Assembly (NCBI GenBank): GCA_043228905.1
Contig: JBHGNT010000003.1
Span: 9,920,001 to 9,984,000, forward strand
Reading direction: 5' to 3'
Origin: Azolla caroliniana
Taxonomy: Eukaryota > Polypodiophyta
Length of the DNA: 64,000 bases
The first letter of the stretch is position 1, and each line of letters starts with the position of its first letter. The notes beneath the pieces are model-generated. The model saw only the letters and a program-made list of their open reading frames with translations. It was not told the origin of the DNA and searched no databases. This document shows positions 18,481-29,579 of this stretch, piece after piece. The translations under genes were made by a program, and so were the position numbers.

Positions 18481-21400
18481 ATGGCATCAACATCCGGCTC
18501 GTCAGAAATGAGTCTACGAAAGTTCGATGGATCGAACTTCAACTTCTGGAAGGAACAAATGCAGGACTATCTCATAGTCAAGGGGCAAATCGATCCCATC
18601 GAAAATGAAGAACCTCCAGAAGGATACAAACCAATTGAGTGGCAGAAGCTGGACAGAATCGTCCGCGCAACGATTCGGATGCACCTATCGGAATCGGTAT
18701 ACTTTACGGTGCAATCGTGTACGACAGCATTCGAACTGTGGAAAACCCTGTCGGACACTTACGAAAAGAAGGTCGCCGCAACGAAAATGTTTCTGATCCG
18801 GCGCCTCTACAACTTGCGGATGAAAGAATCCGACTCGGTTCAGGCACACCTCAATGAGTACGAAAGCATAAGCTCCCAAATCTCGTCACAGGGGACGGCA
18901 ATCGAGGATGAACTCAGAGCAATGATACTCATGAGCAGCCTTCCCTCATCATGGGAAACTTTCGTTACAACCGTGTGCAACGCGTCAACCACGGCTGTTA
19001 AATACTCCGAAGTCACGAGCGCAATCCTGACCGAAGCAGCTCGGAGAAAGTCTTTCGCCAAAGACTCAACAGACGACGCTTACGTAGTACAAGGTTCGAC
19101 AGACCGATCGAACATACGAGGAAGAGATTCCTCACGACCGCCGAACAATCAGCGAAGACGGAGCCAGTCACGGGACAACCGAATCTGCAACTATTGCAAG
19201 AAACCCGGACACATCAAAGCCGACTGCCGCGCACTGAAGAACAAGAACAACAAGAAGAGTGGCCGGCATGAGGAGATCAATTACGTCAGCTTCTCAGCTG
19301 ACGTACTACCGGACGACCCGAATATACTATCAATCGAAAATCCAGTCGGATCAGAAGTTCTACTCACGACTGAAGAATCGAGCACATGGCTCTTAGATTC
19401 GGGCGCGTCATTTCACGTGACTCCTCATCGATCCCAATTTCGGCAATACACGATCCGTCACTCCGACTCAGTTCGGGTCGGTAACTCGCAACACTGTGAC
19501 ATCATCGGAATCGGCACAGTAGAGCTCAACCTTGCAGGTGGCTCTACACTTGTACTCCACAATGTTCGACATGTACCCGAGCTCTCAAGGCCATTGATCT
19601 CAGTCGGACAACTAGATGAAGACGGCATTCGTGCCGGTTTTTCTTCGGGAGGGTGGACACTCCACAGGGGGAACCTCCTGCTTGCTAGAGGACCCAAGAT
19701 ACACTCACTGTATCCGTTACATGTTACACTCAGAGAGGGTAACCTGTTCTTGGTGGATATTCCTGTGTCATCACTATGGCACCGAAGATTAGGACACCTC
19801 AGCAAGGCCGGCATCACGCATCTATCTAGAGCCGGATACATCCCCAAACTCTCCTTCTCCGACCATCAATTCTGCGAGCATTGCCAGTATGGCAAACAAG
19901 CAGCCGCATCACACCCGACATCAGCACCAAGAGAAACAAGACCTCTCGATTTGATCCACTCGGACGTCTGCGGCCCAATGCCGCATCAGTCTCTTGGCGG
20001 TGCATCTTACTTCGTCACTTTCATTGACGACTCGACTCGAAAGGTGTGGGCGTATCCAATTCGCACCAAAGATCGTGTCTTCTCGATCTTTTCAGATTGG
20101 CTCGCTATGGTGGAAAATCAAACCGACCGAAAGCTGAAATGCCTTCGGACAGACAATGGGGGAGAGTTCAAATCCGAAGAATTCGTCAAATTCTGCCGAC
20201 AACGCGGCATCCGACGTGAACTTACGGCACCACACAGTCCGGAGCAAAACGGGATTGCCGAACGAATGAATCGGACAATCCAAGAAAGGATAGTTTCCAT
20301 GCTCCAACACTCCGGACTGTCGGATGGCTTCTGGGCAGAGGCTTTACTCACGGCAGTACACATAATCAATATGTCGCCAAGTAGACCTCTAGGACTTCAA
20401 ATTCCTCAGGAACTATGGATCGGCAGCAAGCCGAATTACGACAAGCTGAGGATCTTCGGATGCGAGGCGTACGCCCTCATTCCGAAAGATGATCGCCGAA
20501 AACTTGCACCTCGGTCCAGGAAATGCATTTTCCTTGGATATGGATCCGACGGCGAAATGGGATACCGACTCTGGGACCCCGAACGCAGACAAATCGTTCG
20601 AAGTTCGGACGTTGTGTTCAACGAGTCGGCTATGAATCCATCAGTCGAAAAACCGATCGAAGTCCGAAGGGTAACATTTTCCGATGTGCCGACCCTTCAA
20701 GAAGGCCCCGCTCTCAACACACGGTCAGCTCCACGGGTAGCTGAACCTTACACTACCGACTCGGACAACTCCGACTCGGCACAGCAGACCAATCCGCTTT
20801 CGGACCATCCGACCACGATACCCGATGCGACCAGTCCAATCATGCCTCGACGATCCGAGAGACTGTCGCAACCTCCGGAGAGGTACTCTCCTGGAATTTT
20901 CTTCACCGACGCCGGCGAACCGACGTCTTACGAAGAAGCATCGACATCTGTCGATTCGGCCACATGGCATCTGGCGATGGAGTCGGAAATGCACTCCATT
21001 CGGGCAAACAAGACTTGGGATCTGGTCGAATTACCTAGGAACCGACGTGCTCTTCCTTGCAAGTGGGTTTATCGACTCAAAGAGACGTCTGATTCGACCA
21101 CCCCAAAGTACAAGGCCAGATTAGTTGCGAAGGGCTTCCGACAAGAATATGGCGTCGACTTCGACGAGATTTTTTCACCAGTGGTGAAAATGACAACCCT
21201 TCGTTTTCTGCTCGGCGTCGTGGCAGCCGACAACTTGGAGCTGATTCAGCTAGATGTCAAAACAGCCTTCCTCCATGGTGATCTCGAGGAGGAAATTTAT
21301 ATGGAGCAGCCCAAAGGCTTCGTGGCCACCGGCCAAGAACATCTAGTCTGCCGACTCAGGAAGAGTCTATACGGCCTCAAACAGGCACCGCGACAATGGT

Positions 21401-22494
21401 ACAAGAAGTTCGACGACTTCATCCAATCGATCGGCTTCTCCAAAAGCGATGAGGACCATTGTCTCTTCACCAACACAGCTCAAGATGGTTCACCCATCTT
21501 CCTCATCATTTACGTGGACGACATGCTAATTTCTGGACGCCACGCGGGCGAACTTGCCGATCTCGTTCGGCAACTGCGGTTGAAGTTTGCCATGAAGGAC
21601 CTCGGTCCGGCACGACACATCCTTGGCATGAAGATCAGTCGGCATCGCGATAAACGACATCTTTTTTTGTCTCAGACCGACTATATCGGACGTGTCTTGG
21701 AACGCTTCAACATGCAATCAGCCAAATCTGCTTCAACCCCGCTCCCAATGAATCTTCGGCTCTCTCAGCGAGACTGCCCGACATCCGGCCCGGAGGGGGA
21801 AGATATGAAGTCGGTACCGTATGCACCGGCAGTCGGCTCCCTTATGTACCTGATGGTCGCGACACGGCCTGATATTTCTCACGCCGTAGGAGTCGTTAGC
21901 AGATTTATGCACAACCCTGGCCGATCGCATTGGAACGCAGTCAAGCATGTGTTCAGATATCTGGTTGGCACAAAAGACCATGGCATTCTTTTCGGTCCGA
22001 ACCGAACCTCAGGCGTAGTCGGTTACACCGACTCGGACTTCGCCGGCTGTATAGACAGTCGGAAATCAACAACCGGATACTGCTTCAAATTCGGCAATGG
22101 AGCAATCTCGTGGAAGTCGAAACTTCAGGAGTGCACAGCGACCTCAACGACCGAAGCAGAATATGTAGCCGCGTCCGACGCAGCAAAAGAAGCTTTGTGG
22201 CTCGGTCGGCTGGCGCACACGTTTCGACAAGTCGAACATGACTCGGCTCCAGTCGTCTACAGCGACAGTCAAGGTGCTGTTGCCTTGTCGAAAAATCCGG
22301 TTCACCACAACGCCTCCAAACATATCGACGTTCGATATCACTTCGTTCGGGACTGCGTCATTTCAGGGAAAATCGGTCTAGAGAAAATATCCACAACCGA
22401 TAATGTCGCAGATGGAATGACCAAATGTCTCTCGGCAGACCGTTTTCGGTCTCTTCGGCATCAGATGGGCGTAACGACAAACCAGTCCGGTTAG
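18481..22494 (+). CDS. Copia Gag-Pol polyprotein, 1337 residues, intact
   Basis: The start is ATG 18481; a long leader (about 540 nt after the primer site) precedes it. Order of domains: Gag (about 1-230), CCHC zinc knuckle CNYCKKPGHIKADC (Cys236, Cys239, His244, Cys249), aspartic protease WLLDSGAS (Asp306), GAG-pre-integrase with LWHRRLGHLS and FCEHCQYGK, integrase core with Asp495 (LIHSDVCGP), Asp558 (RTDNGGEF) and Glu594 (NGIAERMN; spacing D-35-E), reverse transcriptase with YVDD at 1011-1014, and RNase H with Asp1184, Glu1225 and Asp1262, ending TKCLSADRFRS. The protein would be cleaved by its own protease in cytoplasmic virus-like particles. A single frame for Gag and Pol is normal for Copia. 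No stop or shift is present. Confidence 0.95.
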   Translation: MASTSGSSEMSLRKFDGSNFNFWKEQMQDYLIVKGQIDPIENEEPPEGYKPIEWQKLDRIVRATIRMHLSESVYFTVQSCTTAFELWKTLSDTYEKKVAATKMFLIRRLYNLRMKESDSVQAHLNEYESISSQISSQGTAIEDELRAMILMSSLPSSWETFVTTVCNASTTAVKYSEVTSAILTEAARRKSFAKDSTDDAYVVQGSTDRSNIRGRDSSRPPNNQRRRSQSRDNRICNYCKKPGHIKADCRALKNKNNKKSGRHEEINYVSFSADVLPDDPNILSIENPVGSEVLLTTEESSTWLLDSGASFHVTPHRSQFRQYTIRHSDSVRVGNSQHCDIIGIGTVELNLAGGSTLVLHNVRHVPELSRPLISVGQLDEDGIRAGFSSGGWTLHRGNLLLARGPKIHSLYPLHVTLREGNLFLVDIPVSSLWHRRLGHLSKAGITHLSRAGYIPKLSFSDHQFCEHCQYGKQAAASHPTSAPRETRPLDLIHSDVCGPMPHQSLGGASYFVTFIDDSTRKVWAYPIRTKDRVFSIFSDWLAMVENQTDRKLKCLRTDNGGEFKSEEFVKFCRQRGIRRELTAPHSPEQNGIAERMNRTIQERIVSMLQHSGLSDGFWAEALLTAVHIINMSPSRPLGLQIPQELWIGSKPNYDKLRIFGCEAYALIPKDDRRKLAPRSRKCIFLGYGSDGEMGYRLWDPERRQIVRSSDVVFNESAMNPSVEKPIEVRRVTFSDVPTLQEGPALNTRSAPRVAEPYTTDSDNSDSAQQTNPLSDHPTTIPDATSPIMPRRSERLSQPPERYSPGIFFTDAGEPTSYEEASTSVDSATWHLAMESEMHSIRANKTWDLVELPRNRRALPCKWVYRLKETSDSTTPKYKARLVAKGFRQEYGVDFDEIFSPVVKMTTLRFLLGVVAADNLELIQLDVKTAFLHGDLEEEIYMEQPKGFVATGQEHLVCRLRKSLYGLKQAPRQWYKKFDDFIQSIGFSKSDEDHCLFTNTAQDGSPIFLIIYVDDMLISGRHAGELADLVRQLRLKFAMKDLGPARHILGMKISRHRDKRHLFLSQTDYIGRVLERFNMQSAKSASTPLPMNLRLSQRDCPTSGPEGEDMKSVPYAPAVGSLMYLMVATRPDISHAVGVVSRFMHNPGRSHWNAVKHVFRYLVGTKDHGILFGPNRTSGVVGYTDSDFAGCIDSRKSTTGYCFKFGNGAISWKSKLQECTATSTTEAEYVAASDAAKEALWLGRLAHTFRQVEHDSAPVVYSDSQGAVALSKNPVHHNASKHIDVRYHFVRDCVISGKIGLEKISTTDNVADGMTKCLSADRFRSLRHQMGVTTNQSG

Positions 22495-22688
22495 AGCCGG
22501 ACACAGAGCAGGATGGTTCCCGACAACCGACATCAGTTCCTTAATGATCGGCTTCAACTGTTCCGACCCGACCAGTTTCGGTCTTCTGTCTTCGGATCCT
22601 GCCGACTCGAACAAAGCTGATATGTCCGAGAACATAAGTCTATACCTGTAATCTTAGATAACCCATGTATACGCCCATTACGGGGGAG

Positions 22689-22978
22689 TGTCGAATGCAT
22701 GTATATAATGGACGTATTCACACTATCTCGTATTTGGCCATTCTTGTAATTAGCATAAAGGGTAGTTGCCCTAAGTCGGTCACTATATATAGTGACCTTG
22801 TAACCTCTTTGTGAGGTTGGCTGTTGTATTGTTGCTTTGTGTAAGAGAAAGTCTTTTGTGTCTCTCTCTCTCTCCCTCTCTCTCTCTCTGTGCAACGACC
22901 TACATTCTGTCATACACAGGGAATAAACAGGAATCGAGTGCTTCAAGATCTTCCGCACAGACGACATTGCTTACAACA
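22689..22978 (+). repeat. 3' LTR of the intact Copia
   Basis: 290 bp, the same length and, base by base as far as I can see, the same sequence as the 5' LTR. It follows the polypurine stretch cattacgggggag. Confidence 0.92.
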
Positions 22979-22983
22979 GTGTC

Positions 22984-23907
22984 CTCCGTAGTCCTAAGTC
23001 CCTCGTGGTTCTACTCGAGCAGCACACGCACACGTATTTACGCAACAACATAATAATGTCGAATGATGCATGGGGGCATGTGAGGAAAAGTGTGGTCCTT
23101 GGCCGTCCCTTGTAGACAAACTAACACACTCACAAGCAACATTGGACACACTCTTGGGACAGAGGGAAAGCCGTCGGGCTTGGTTTCTTATTACAGTATT
23201 GTATTCTGTCTCCATTACAAAAGGAGCTCGCAATGTCTAACGTTCTTTTGGTCGAACGAACCAGAACTAGCCCAGGGAGGGAATAAACCCCGCGCCATGC
23301 CATACCCTCTCTTTTTCCCCCTAATCAAGGAATTTTGAGAGTGAAGACTTGGGCCCTAAGCTTTGCTTATATCATCGACAATGTGTGAACCTAAAGTCGG
23401 CGAGAGAGCCAAGGACATTGCCGAGTTTTCATCGCCCGAATTCCATGGGCACAAGAACTACTACATTATGTCATGGAGACACACTCCTTAGACGGCATTC
23501 CTTGGTCCTCATGGCCAACAAACACTGTTATGGATCCTTGGGCACTATCACAATTTCCTAAACCCTAAACACTAGGAAGGGCCATGGAAGGCATTCTTTG
23601 GTCCTCATGGCCAACAAAAACAGTTATGGATCCTTGGGGACTATCACAATTTCCTTCCTACGGGAGAGCTTGTGGAGAGAGAGAGATGGTGAGGATCCAA
23701 GGTGGGTCCTCCCAATTTTATGGACTTGATGCTATGGTGTACATAGAAAAAGAGAGAGAGAAAACAGAAAGAAGGAAGGAGATTGCTTGAGCATATTTCA
23801 CTTGGGAGCTTAACGAGAAGCCATATGTGTGGTCTAGCAGCTTCACAAGACTCCATTTCATTTATTTATTTATATTTGTCTAGATATTTCTTTTTCTCCT
23901 GCAATGA
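22984..23907 (+). other. LTR tail, then intergenic DNA with a local duplication
   Basis: 22984-23050 resembles a Gypsy LTR end (cgcaacaaca). From 23051 no gene is recognisable. A 64-bp segment occurs twice, at 23494 and 23590 (ggcattccttggtcctcatg / ggcattctttggtcctcatg through gactatcacaatttcct), period 96 bp. The part next to 23908 may hold an upstream exon or promoter of the PPR gene; a pyrimidine-rich run (23888-23900) lies just before it. Confidence 0.4.
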
Positions 23908-24114
23908 ATGGCCAGGAAACAGTGGAATTCCAATGCTTGTGGAAAAATGGGCATGCTATGGATGGATTACTTCGCAGATCCTTCCCTCTGGTACAATAAC
24001 CTCAATAGCAAGGTAAACACAACCTCTTTCACACATTGATAGATTGATAGATTTTTAAAGAGATGAACTTGTTGATGTAAATTAATAAGGATGTGTGAGT
24101 GTGTTTTATCAAAA

Positions 24115-24173
<59 letters not shown>

Positions 24174-25954
24174 TCTGTGGCTTTGATCTACAGTGTAGTT
24201 CTCGATCACCAGATTTTAGGCATTTAATCACTAATGAGTCTTTGTGGATTCATGGGTGGTGCAATCCTACATGGGTATGTGAAGAGGTGAGAAGAAGAAA
24301 AGTTATTTTCCCGACACTAGCAATTGGCAATGTGCATGTTGAAGGATGCATTTCATATATGAAATTACTCAAAGTGTGTGCTGAGAAGAAGGATCTTTAC
24401 GAGGGAATAAGACTACATGATGAGGTTTTGAGACTTGGGTTGCTCGAGAAAAGCCCTCATCTAGCTCCATCTCTACTCAGTATGTATGCGAAGTGTAGAG
24501 CCCTTTCAAAAGCACAAGATTTGTTTGATGAGATTCCTATTCGGAATATTATATCTTGGAATGCGCTTATTGGAGGGTATGCCCAACAAGGTTTTGGTCA
24601 AGAAGCATTGAATTGTTTCGAGCATATGAAAATAGAAGGTCTCTCTCCTGATGTAATCACCTTCATTTGTATCTTAAAAGCATGTGGATGCATAGGAGAT
24701 ATTGACAAGGGCATAGAAATCCATGATAAGATTGTGTTGAATGGTTATATTCTAGATGAAAATATCATGCTTGCCACTGCATTAGTTGATATGTATGCCA
24801 AATGTTGTATGCTTGCAAAAGCGCAAAACGTGATTGAAGAGCTTTCAGTAAGGAATGAGGTCATATGGTCAGCATTACTGGCGGGATATGTTCAACAAGC
24901 AAAAGGTTATGACGCAATGATGTGTTTCGAACGGATGCGAAATGAAGGCCTCTCTCTGGATGCCGTCACATTTATATCAGTTTTAAAAGCTTGTGGCAAT
25001 GAAGGGGCAATAGAGGAAGGAAAAAGGATTCATAATGAAATTGTAAGTAGAGGATTGCTAGGAAAAAACCTAGTGCTCGGGAATGCCTTGGTAGATATGT
25101 ACACCAAATGTGGTGTTATTGAAAAAGCACATCAAGTGCATGATGAGCTTCCCGTTAGAAATGTAATCTCGTGGTCAGCATTAATAGCAGGGTATATCCA
25201 ACAAGGGAAATGTCACCAAGCATTAAATTGTTTTGAACAAATGCAAAGTGATGGTTTTTCTCCAAATGCCGTAACTTTCACTTCCATTTTGAAGGCTTGT
25301 GGAAGCATGGGAGCCGTAGACAAGGGCAAACAAATTCATGATGAGATTGCTAGTACAGGATTATTAGACAAAGATCTTGTGCTTGGTAATGCCTTGGTGG
25401 ATATGTATACAAAATTTGGTAGTGTCATAAAAGCACAGGAAGTGCTCCATGAGCTTCGGATCAGAAATGTAATAACTTGGTCTATATTAATTGCTGGATA
25501 TGCCCAACAAGGCCAAGGTCATGAAGCAATGAACTGTTTTGAACAGATGAAAAGTGAGGGATTCTCTCCAGATGCAATCACCTTCGTATCTCTTTTAAAT
25601 GCTTGTAGCCACTCGGGGATGGTGAACGAGGCTGAAACGTACTATGGAAATATGAGTAAAAAGTATGGTATCGCACCAAATTTAGAGCATCATACTAGCA
25701 TGGTGATTATTTATGGCTTTGGAGGGCACTTTGACAAGGCAATGTGTGTGATGAGGATGATGCCATCTTCTTGTTATCCTGAAGTTTGGCTTGCCCTTTT
25801 AGGTGCTTGTAGAAATAGGGGAGCTCTAAAGCTTGGAAGAATGATCTTCAACCAAGCAATACAACTTAATGATAGCTGTGCTGCAGCATATGTACTTATG
25901 GCTGATATTTATGCAGCTTTTGGCAAGATAGAAGGTGAAAAAGAAGTTAATTAA
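23908..25954 (+). CDS. PPR protein with an N-terminal PDF-like motif (2 exons)
   Basis: Exons 23908-24012 and 24194-25954 join in phase 0 across a 181-bp GT-AG intron (gtaaac...ctacag), giving 621 residues. The join reads MDYFADPSLWYNNLNSK, then SPDFRHLITNESLW and NPTWV. This matches the layout of the roughly 50-residue PDF motif of plant organellar single-strand DNA-binding (OSB) proteins: aromatic-rich start, Trp-Tyr-x-Asn, Pro-Asp-Phe, then an ALW-like and a WV-like end. From about residue 75 there are four P-L-S PPR triplets (landmarks LATALVDMYAKC, LVLGNALVDMYTKC), then an E-like C-terminal part (PNLEHHTSM, SCAAAYVLMADIYAAFGKIE). No DYW domain follows. PPR tracts bind organellar RNA one base per repeat. 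An in-frame TGA directly before ATG 23908 fixes this start unless a further exon splices in near 23913. Expression is not shown. Confidence 0.75.
24117..24169 (+). repeat. (AG)n microsatellite in the PPR intron
   Basis: About 26 AG units, ending 24 bp before the intron's acceptor at 24193. A purine run at that place replaces the usual pyrimidine tract, with only ttatctgtggctttgatctacag between repeat and exon. Confidence 0.95.
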
Positions 25955-26955
25955 TGTAAATGCCACTTACAAGAACCCATGAATGGGTTTATTATTTTTT
26001 AGGAGATTAATTGAAAGAGGAAAATAAATTATTCATGTCTTTGAAACAGAAAACTGGAGATATTAGATGAAAACATTAATCTAAAGAAATGCATTCCACA
26101 GACGAGAACATAAAAAAAAAGTGACATGAAAGCAAGATAATATACCATAACAATGGAAACTCAAAATATACCTAGTTGAACATGGACCTACTTTAACAAT
26201 TGGTTCTTGAACCTTAGGAGCTGGAGAAATTGTGGTTTTGAGTTATACAATGAAAGATATGAGCAGCAAGATATGGACATAAACCCTCCCTTGTACAAAG
26301 ATAAAGTTTCACTTATACATATTAATTTTAAAATTCGTTCACTAATTTGTAGTGTGTCTAGGGGGCATGCTTGAAAAGAAGCCAAACCTTTGGGGGAGCT
26401 TACTAGATGAGGATTGAAAGGTAATGGGGTCTTCCTTAATTTGGATAAATTTGGGTACCCAACATTGGGAAAGCAATTTGCTACATGCTTCCGGACAAAG
26501 CCATGTTTGCGGTCATCAGTTTTGAAGGACTATATGACCAGGATCACAAAAGGTAGCAAATGACTATTCATGCTTAAACCAAAAGAGAGCAATTGAATAG
26601 TTAATGAAGTTGCTTTACTGTACGTGTCAATGGTTAATGCTACATGCCTATATTGGTTTTATAATTTATCCAATACGTTGATGGCATATGTCTATCAATT
26701 CCTGTCATTTTTCTTCAATATGTTATAACATGAATCATCATCAAGATATCAGATAAGCCGAAGCCTCAAATAAGTCTAGAAAAAATGTGAGTAATCCATT
26801 GTTTTTACTCAAAAGATGTCAAGGACAAATAAACTTGTGTATGTTTGGATGTCAATTATGTCTCTATATGTTTAATGTGGAGGGGATTTTATGAACATCA
26901 CCACAGTAACGTTTTTGCGACTCTGGACATCCTTCTAACATTAATAACATTGAGT
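25955..26955. other. Intergenic region between convergent PPR genes
   Basis: About 1 kb, AT-rich, holding the two 3' ends. Poly(A)-like signals (aataaa near 26022 for the plus gene) are present. I see no coding frame, repeat or RNA gene. Confidence 0.6.
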
Positions 26956-29408
26956 TTAGATCAATGATAGTGCAGCTTCTTTTAGACTCATGGCTTCAGC
27001 CTTTTGTGCATCCTCCTCCATGCCAGCAGCTGAATATATATAACCCATAAGAACATAAGCTGCAGCACAACTGTGATCTAGCTTCAAAGTTTGACCAAAA
27101 GCCAATTTGGCAAGTTCCACGTTACCCCATTTCCTACAAGCATTCATTAATGCAAGCCAAAGTGGAAGATCGTATGAAGATGGTATTGTGCTGATAACTG
27201 ACATTGCCTTGTCAAAGCACCCTATACATCCTAGAGCAACAACAATGCAAGTATGGTGCTCTATATTGGGAATTAAACCATATACTCGGTTCATGTTGCT
27301 AAAATACATGTGGGCCTCATCGAATTGTCCAGAGTGACTACATGCATTCAGCACACCAAGCAAGGTCATTCCATCTGGAGAGAAGCCTTCCCCTTGCATG
27401 AGATGAAAACAATATAGTGCTTCTTTACCCTGTCCTTGTTGGGCATATCCTGTAATCAATGCATTCCAAGAGACAACATCCCGGACACAAAGTTCATCGT
27501 GTACTTGTTGTGCTCGTCCAATCACTCCACATTTGGCATACATATCCACCAAAGCATTGCCAAGCACTAAATCTTCTTTTAACAACCCCAAATTAACAAT
27601 TTCATCATGGATTTGTTTACCCTTGTCAATAGCACCTACACTACCACATGCCTTCAAGATGCAAGTAAATGTGACAGCATTTGGCAAGAAACCCTCAGTT
27701 CTCAAGCGTTCAAAAGAGTTTAGTGCTTCATGCTCTTGACCATGTTGAACATACCCTGTTATTAGAGCATTCCAAGACACAACATTCCTAACACGAATCT
27801 CTTCAAACCCGTTATGTGCTTTCACAAGTGCACCACATTTGGCATACATATCCACCAATGCAGTGGCAAGCACAACATTGTTCTCCAACAAGCCTCTATT
27901 TACAATCTCATCATGAATTTGTTCACCTTTGCACAAAGTTCCTATGCTACCACATGCCTTCAAGATGCAAACATAAGTGATCGCATCCGGAGATAGACCC
28001 TTTCTTTGCATTTGTTCAAAACAGTTCAATGCTTTATGCCCTTGCTCTTGTTGGGCATACCCTGAAATAAGCGCATTCCATGTGACTACATTTCTAGAGA
28101 AATGTTCATCATGCACTTTTTGTGCTTTTGAAAGCAAACCACATTTCACATACATATCTATCAAAGCATTTCCAAGCAAGACATCTTTCTCTAGCAAGCC
28201 CCTACTAGAAATCTCCTTGTGAATTTCTTCAGCTATGCCAATAGCTGCAATGTTACTACAAACATTTAAGATGCAAGTGAAAGTCACCGCATCCGGAGAA
28301 AGACCCTCACATTGCATACATTTGAAACAAACAAAAGCCTTCTGACCTTGCTCCCATTCAGCATACCCACCAATTAGTGCATTCCAAGAAAACACATTCC
28401 GAATCGGAAGCTCTTCAAGCACTTGATATGCTTTATCATGTTCACCACATTTAGCATACATACCAACCAAAGTGGTTCCAAGGAGAACACTTCTCCCTAG
28501 CAAACTATGGCCGACAATCTCCTTGTGAATTTGTTGACCCTTGCTAAGGCATTCGATGACACCAGAGGCCTTCAAGATGCTAATATAAGTTATGAAATCT
28601 GGTGAAAGGCCCTCACATTTCATGTGTTCGAAACAATTCAATGCTTCCTGACCTTGCCCTTGTTGAGCAAGCCCTCCAATAAGGGCATTCCAAGAGTCTA
28701 ATTTACGAACACGGAGCTCATCATGCACTTCTCGTGCTTTTGAAAGCATACCACATTTGGCATACATATTGATTAAGCTACTGGCAATGTAAGGGTTCTT
28801 TTCAAGTATACCTCCTTGTGCAATATATGCATGTAGTCTAACGCCTTTACAGACATCCTTCTTCTTGGCACATTCCTTGAGCAACTTAACAAATGAAAAG
28901 CCATCATCAAAATTAGGGTTTTCAAAACTATTTTTCTTGTGATTATTATCCTGCTTTCCAACACATAGTTTTCCAGGTGGTGATACTGGACTTGAGCTTC
29001 GTCTAAGCTCATTAAGAACCCAAGAAGGGTTATGCAATCCATCCACCCGCAAAGCTTCATTACTAAATCTATGTCGAAAGTCGGGCGATTTCGAGCTATT
29101 CTGTTATAAAAGAACACGAAATCTCTCTCTTTCTCATACGCATCTTTCTACTTCTCTATACATCAACCCTAAATCAATAATAAGTAAATAAAGCACATCT
29201 AGAATCCAAGACAGAAGAAGCAGAAAGGTGCAAATGCTCTGACCTTGAAGAAACCAAAAGTGTAGGATATGGAAGGATCTCGAAAGTGATCCTTCCGTAG
29301 GATATGTACCTTTTCTTTGAGGTTGTTGCCATGTGAATTCTGCTTTGAGGAGACAATGACAACAGAAGAGGAGGAGGGTTTCGAATGAATGAACTTACTC
29401 GGAAGCAT
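26956..29408 (-). CDS. PPR protein with a PDF-like motif, paralog in reverse orientation (2 exons)
   Basis: Exons complement(29244-29408) and complement(26956-29100) join in phase 0 across a 143-bp GT-AG intron (29101-29243), giving 769 residues. Residues 1-30 (MLPSKFIHSKPSSSSVV...) are Ser/Lys-rich without acids, like an organelle transit peptide. The join gives KDHFRDPSISYTFGFFK then SPDFRHRFSNEAL and NPSWV, the same motif and the same splice position as the neighbouring PPR gene, although the Trp of the first half is lost. Five P-L-S triplets follow (VLLGNALIDMYVKC, VVLATALVDMYAKC, LVLGNALVDMYAKC and others), then an E-like end (PNIEHHTCIV, SCAAAYVLMGYIYSAAGM). There is no DYW domain. The protein probably acts in RNA processing in plastids or mitochondria. 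Convergent orientation and shared structure indicate an inverted gene duplication. Confidence 0.8.
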
Positions 29409-29579
29409 TCATGCCAATCCCAACGATGCACAAAGCAGAGAGGATGCATCCATCATCACTGTCATAGACAATGCCATGCGAGAAGAAGCTACAGGGAGGG
29501 GCTAATAATGGGTAACTGTTGGGATCGAACCAACCTGACCACGAAACCCCCTAACCCATGGATTAGCGGCTTAGCCGTT

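Larger units (their letters stand above)
17634..22978 (+). mobile_element. Complete, apparently intact Copia element (5.3 kb)
   Basis: Two 290-bp LTRs that look identical by eye flank a leader with the initiator-tRNA primer site, one unbroken polyprotein frame and a polypurine tract (gcccattacgggggag, 22673-22688). The 5-bp flanks are GTGTC on the left (17629-17633) and GTGTC on the right (22979-22983), a perfect target duplication. Identical LTRs, an open frame and all catalytic residues mean a very recent insertion that may still be able to transpose. It lies inside an older LTR-like remnant. Confidence 0.93.
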
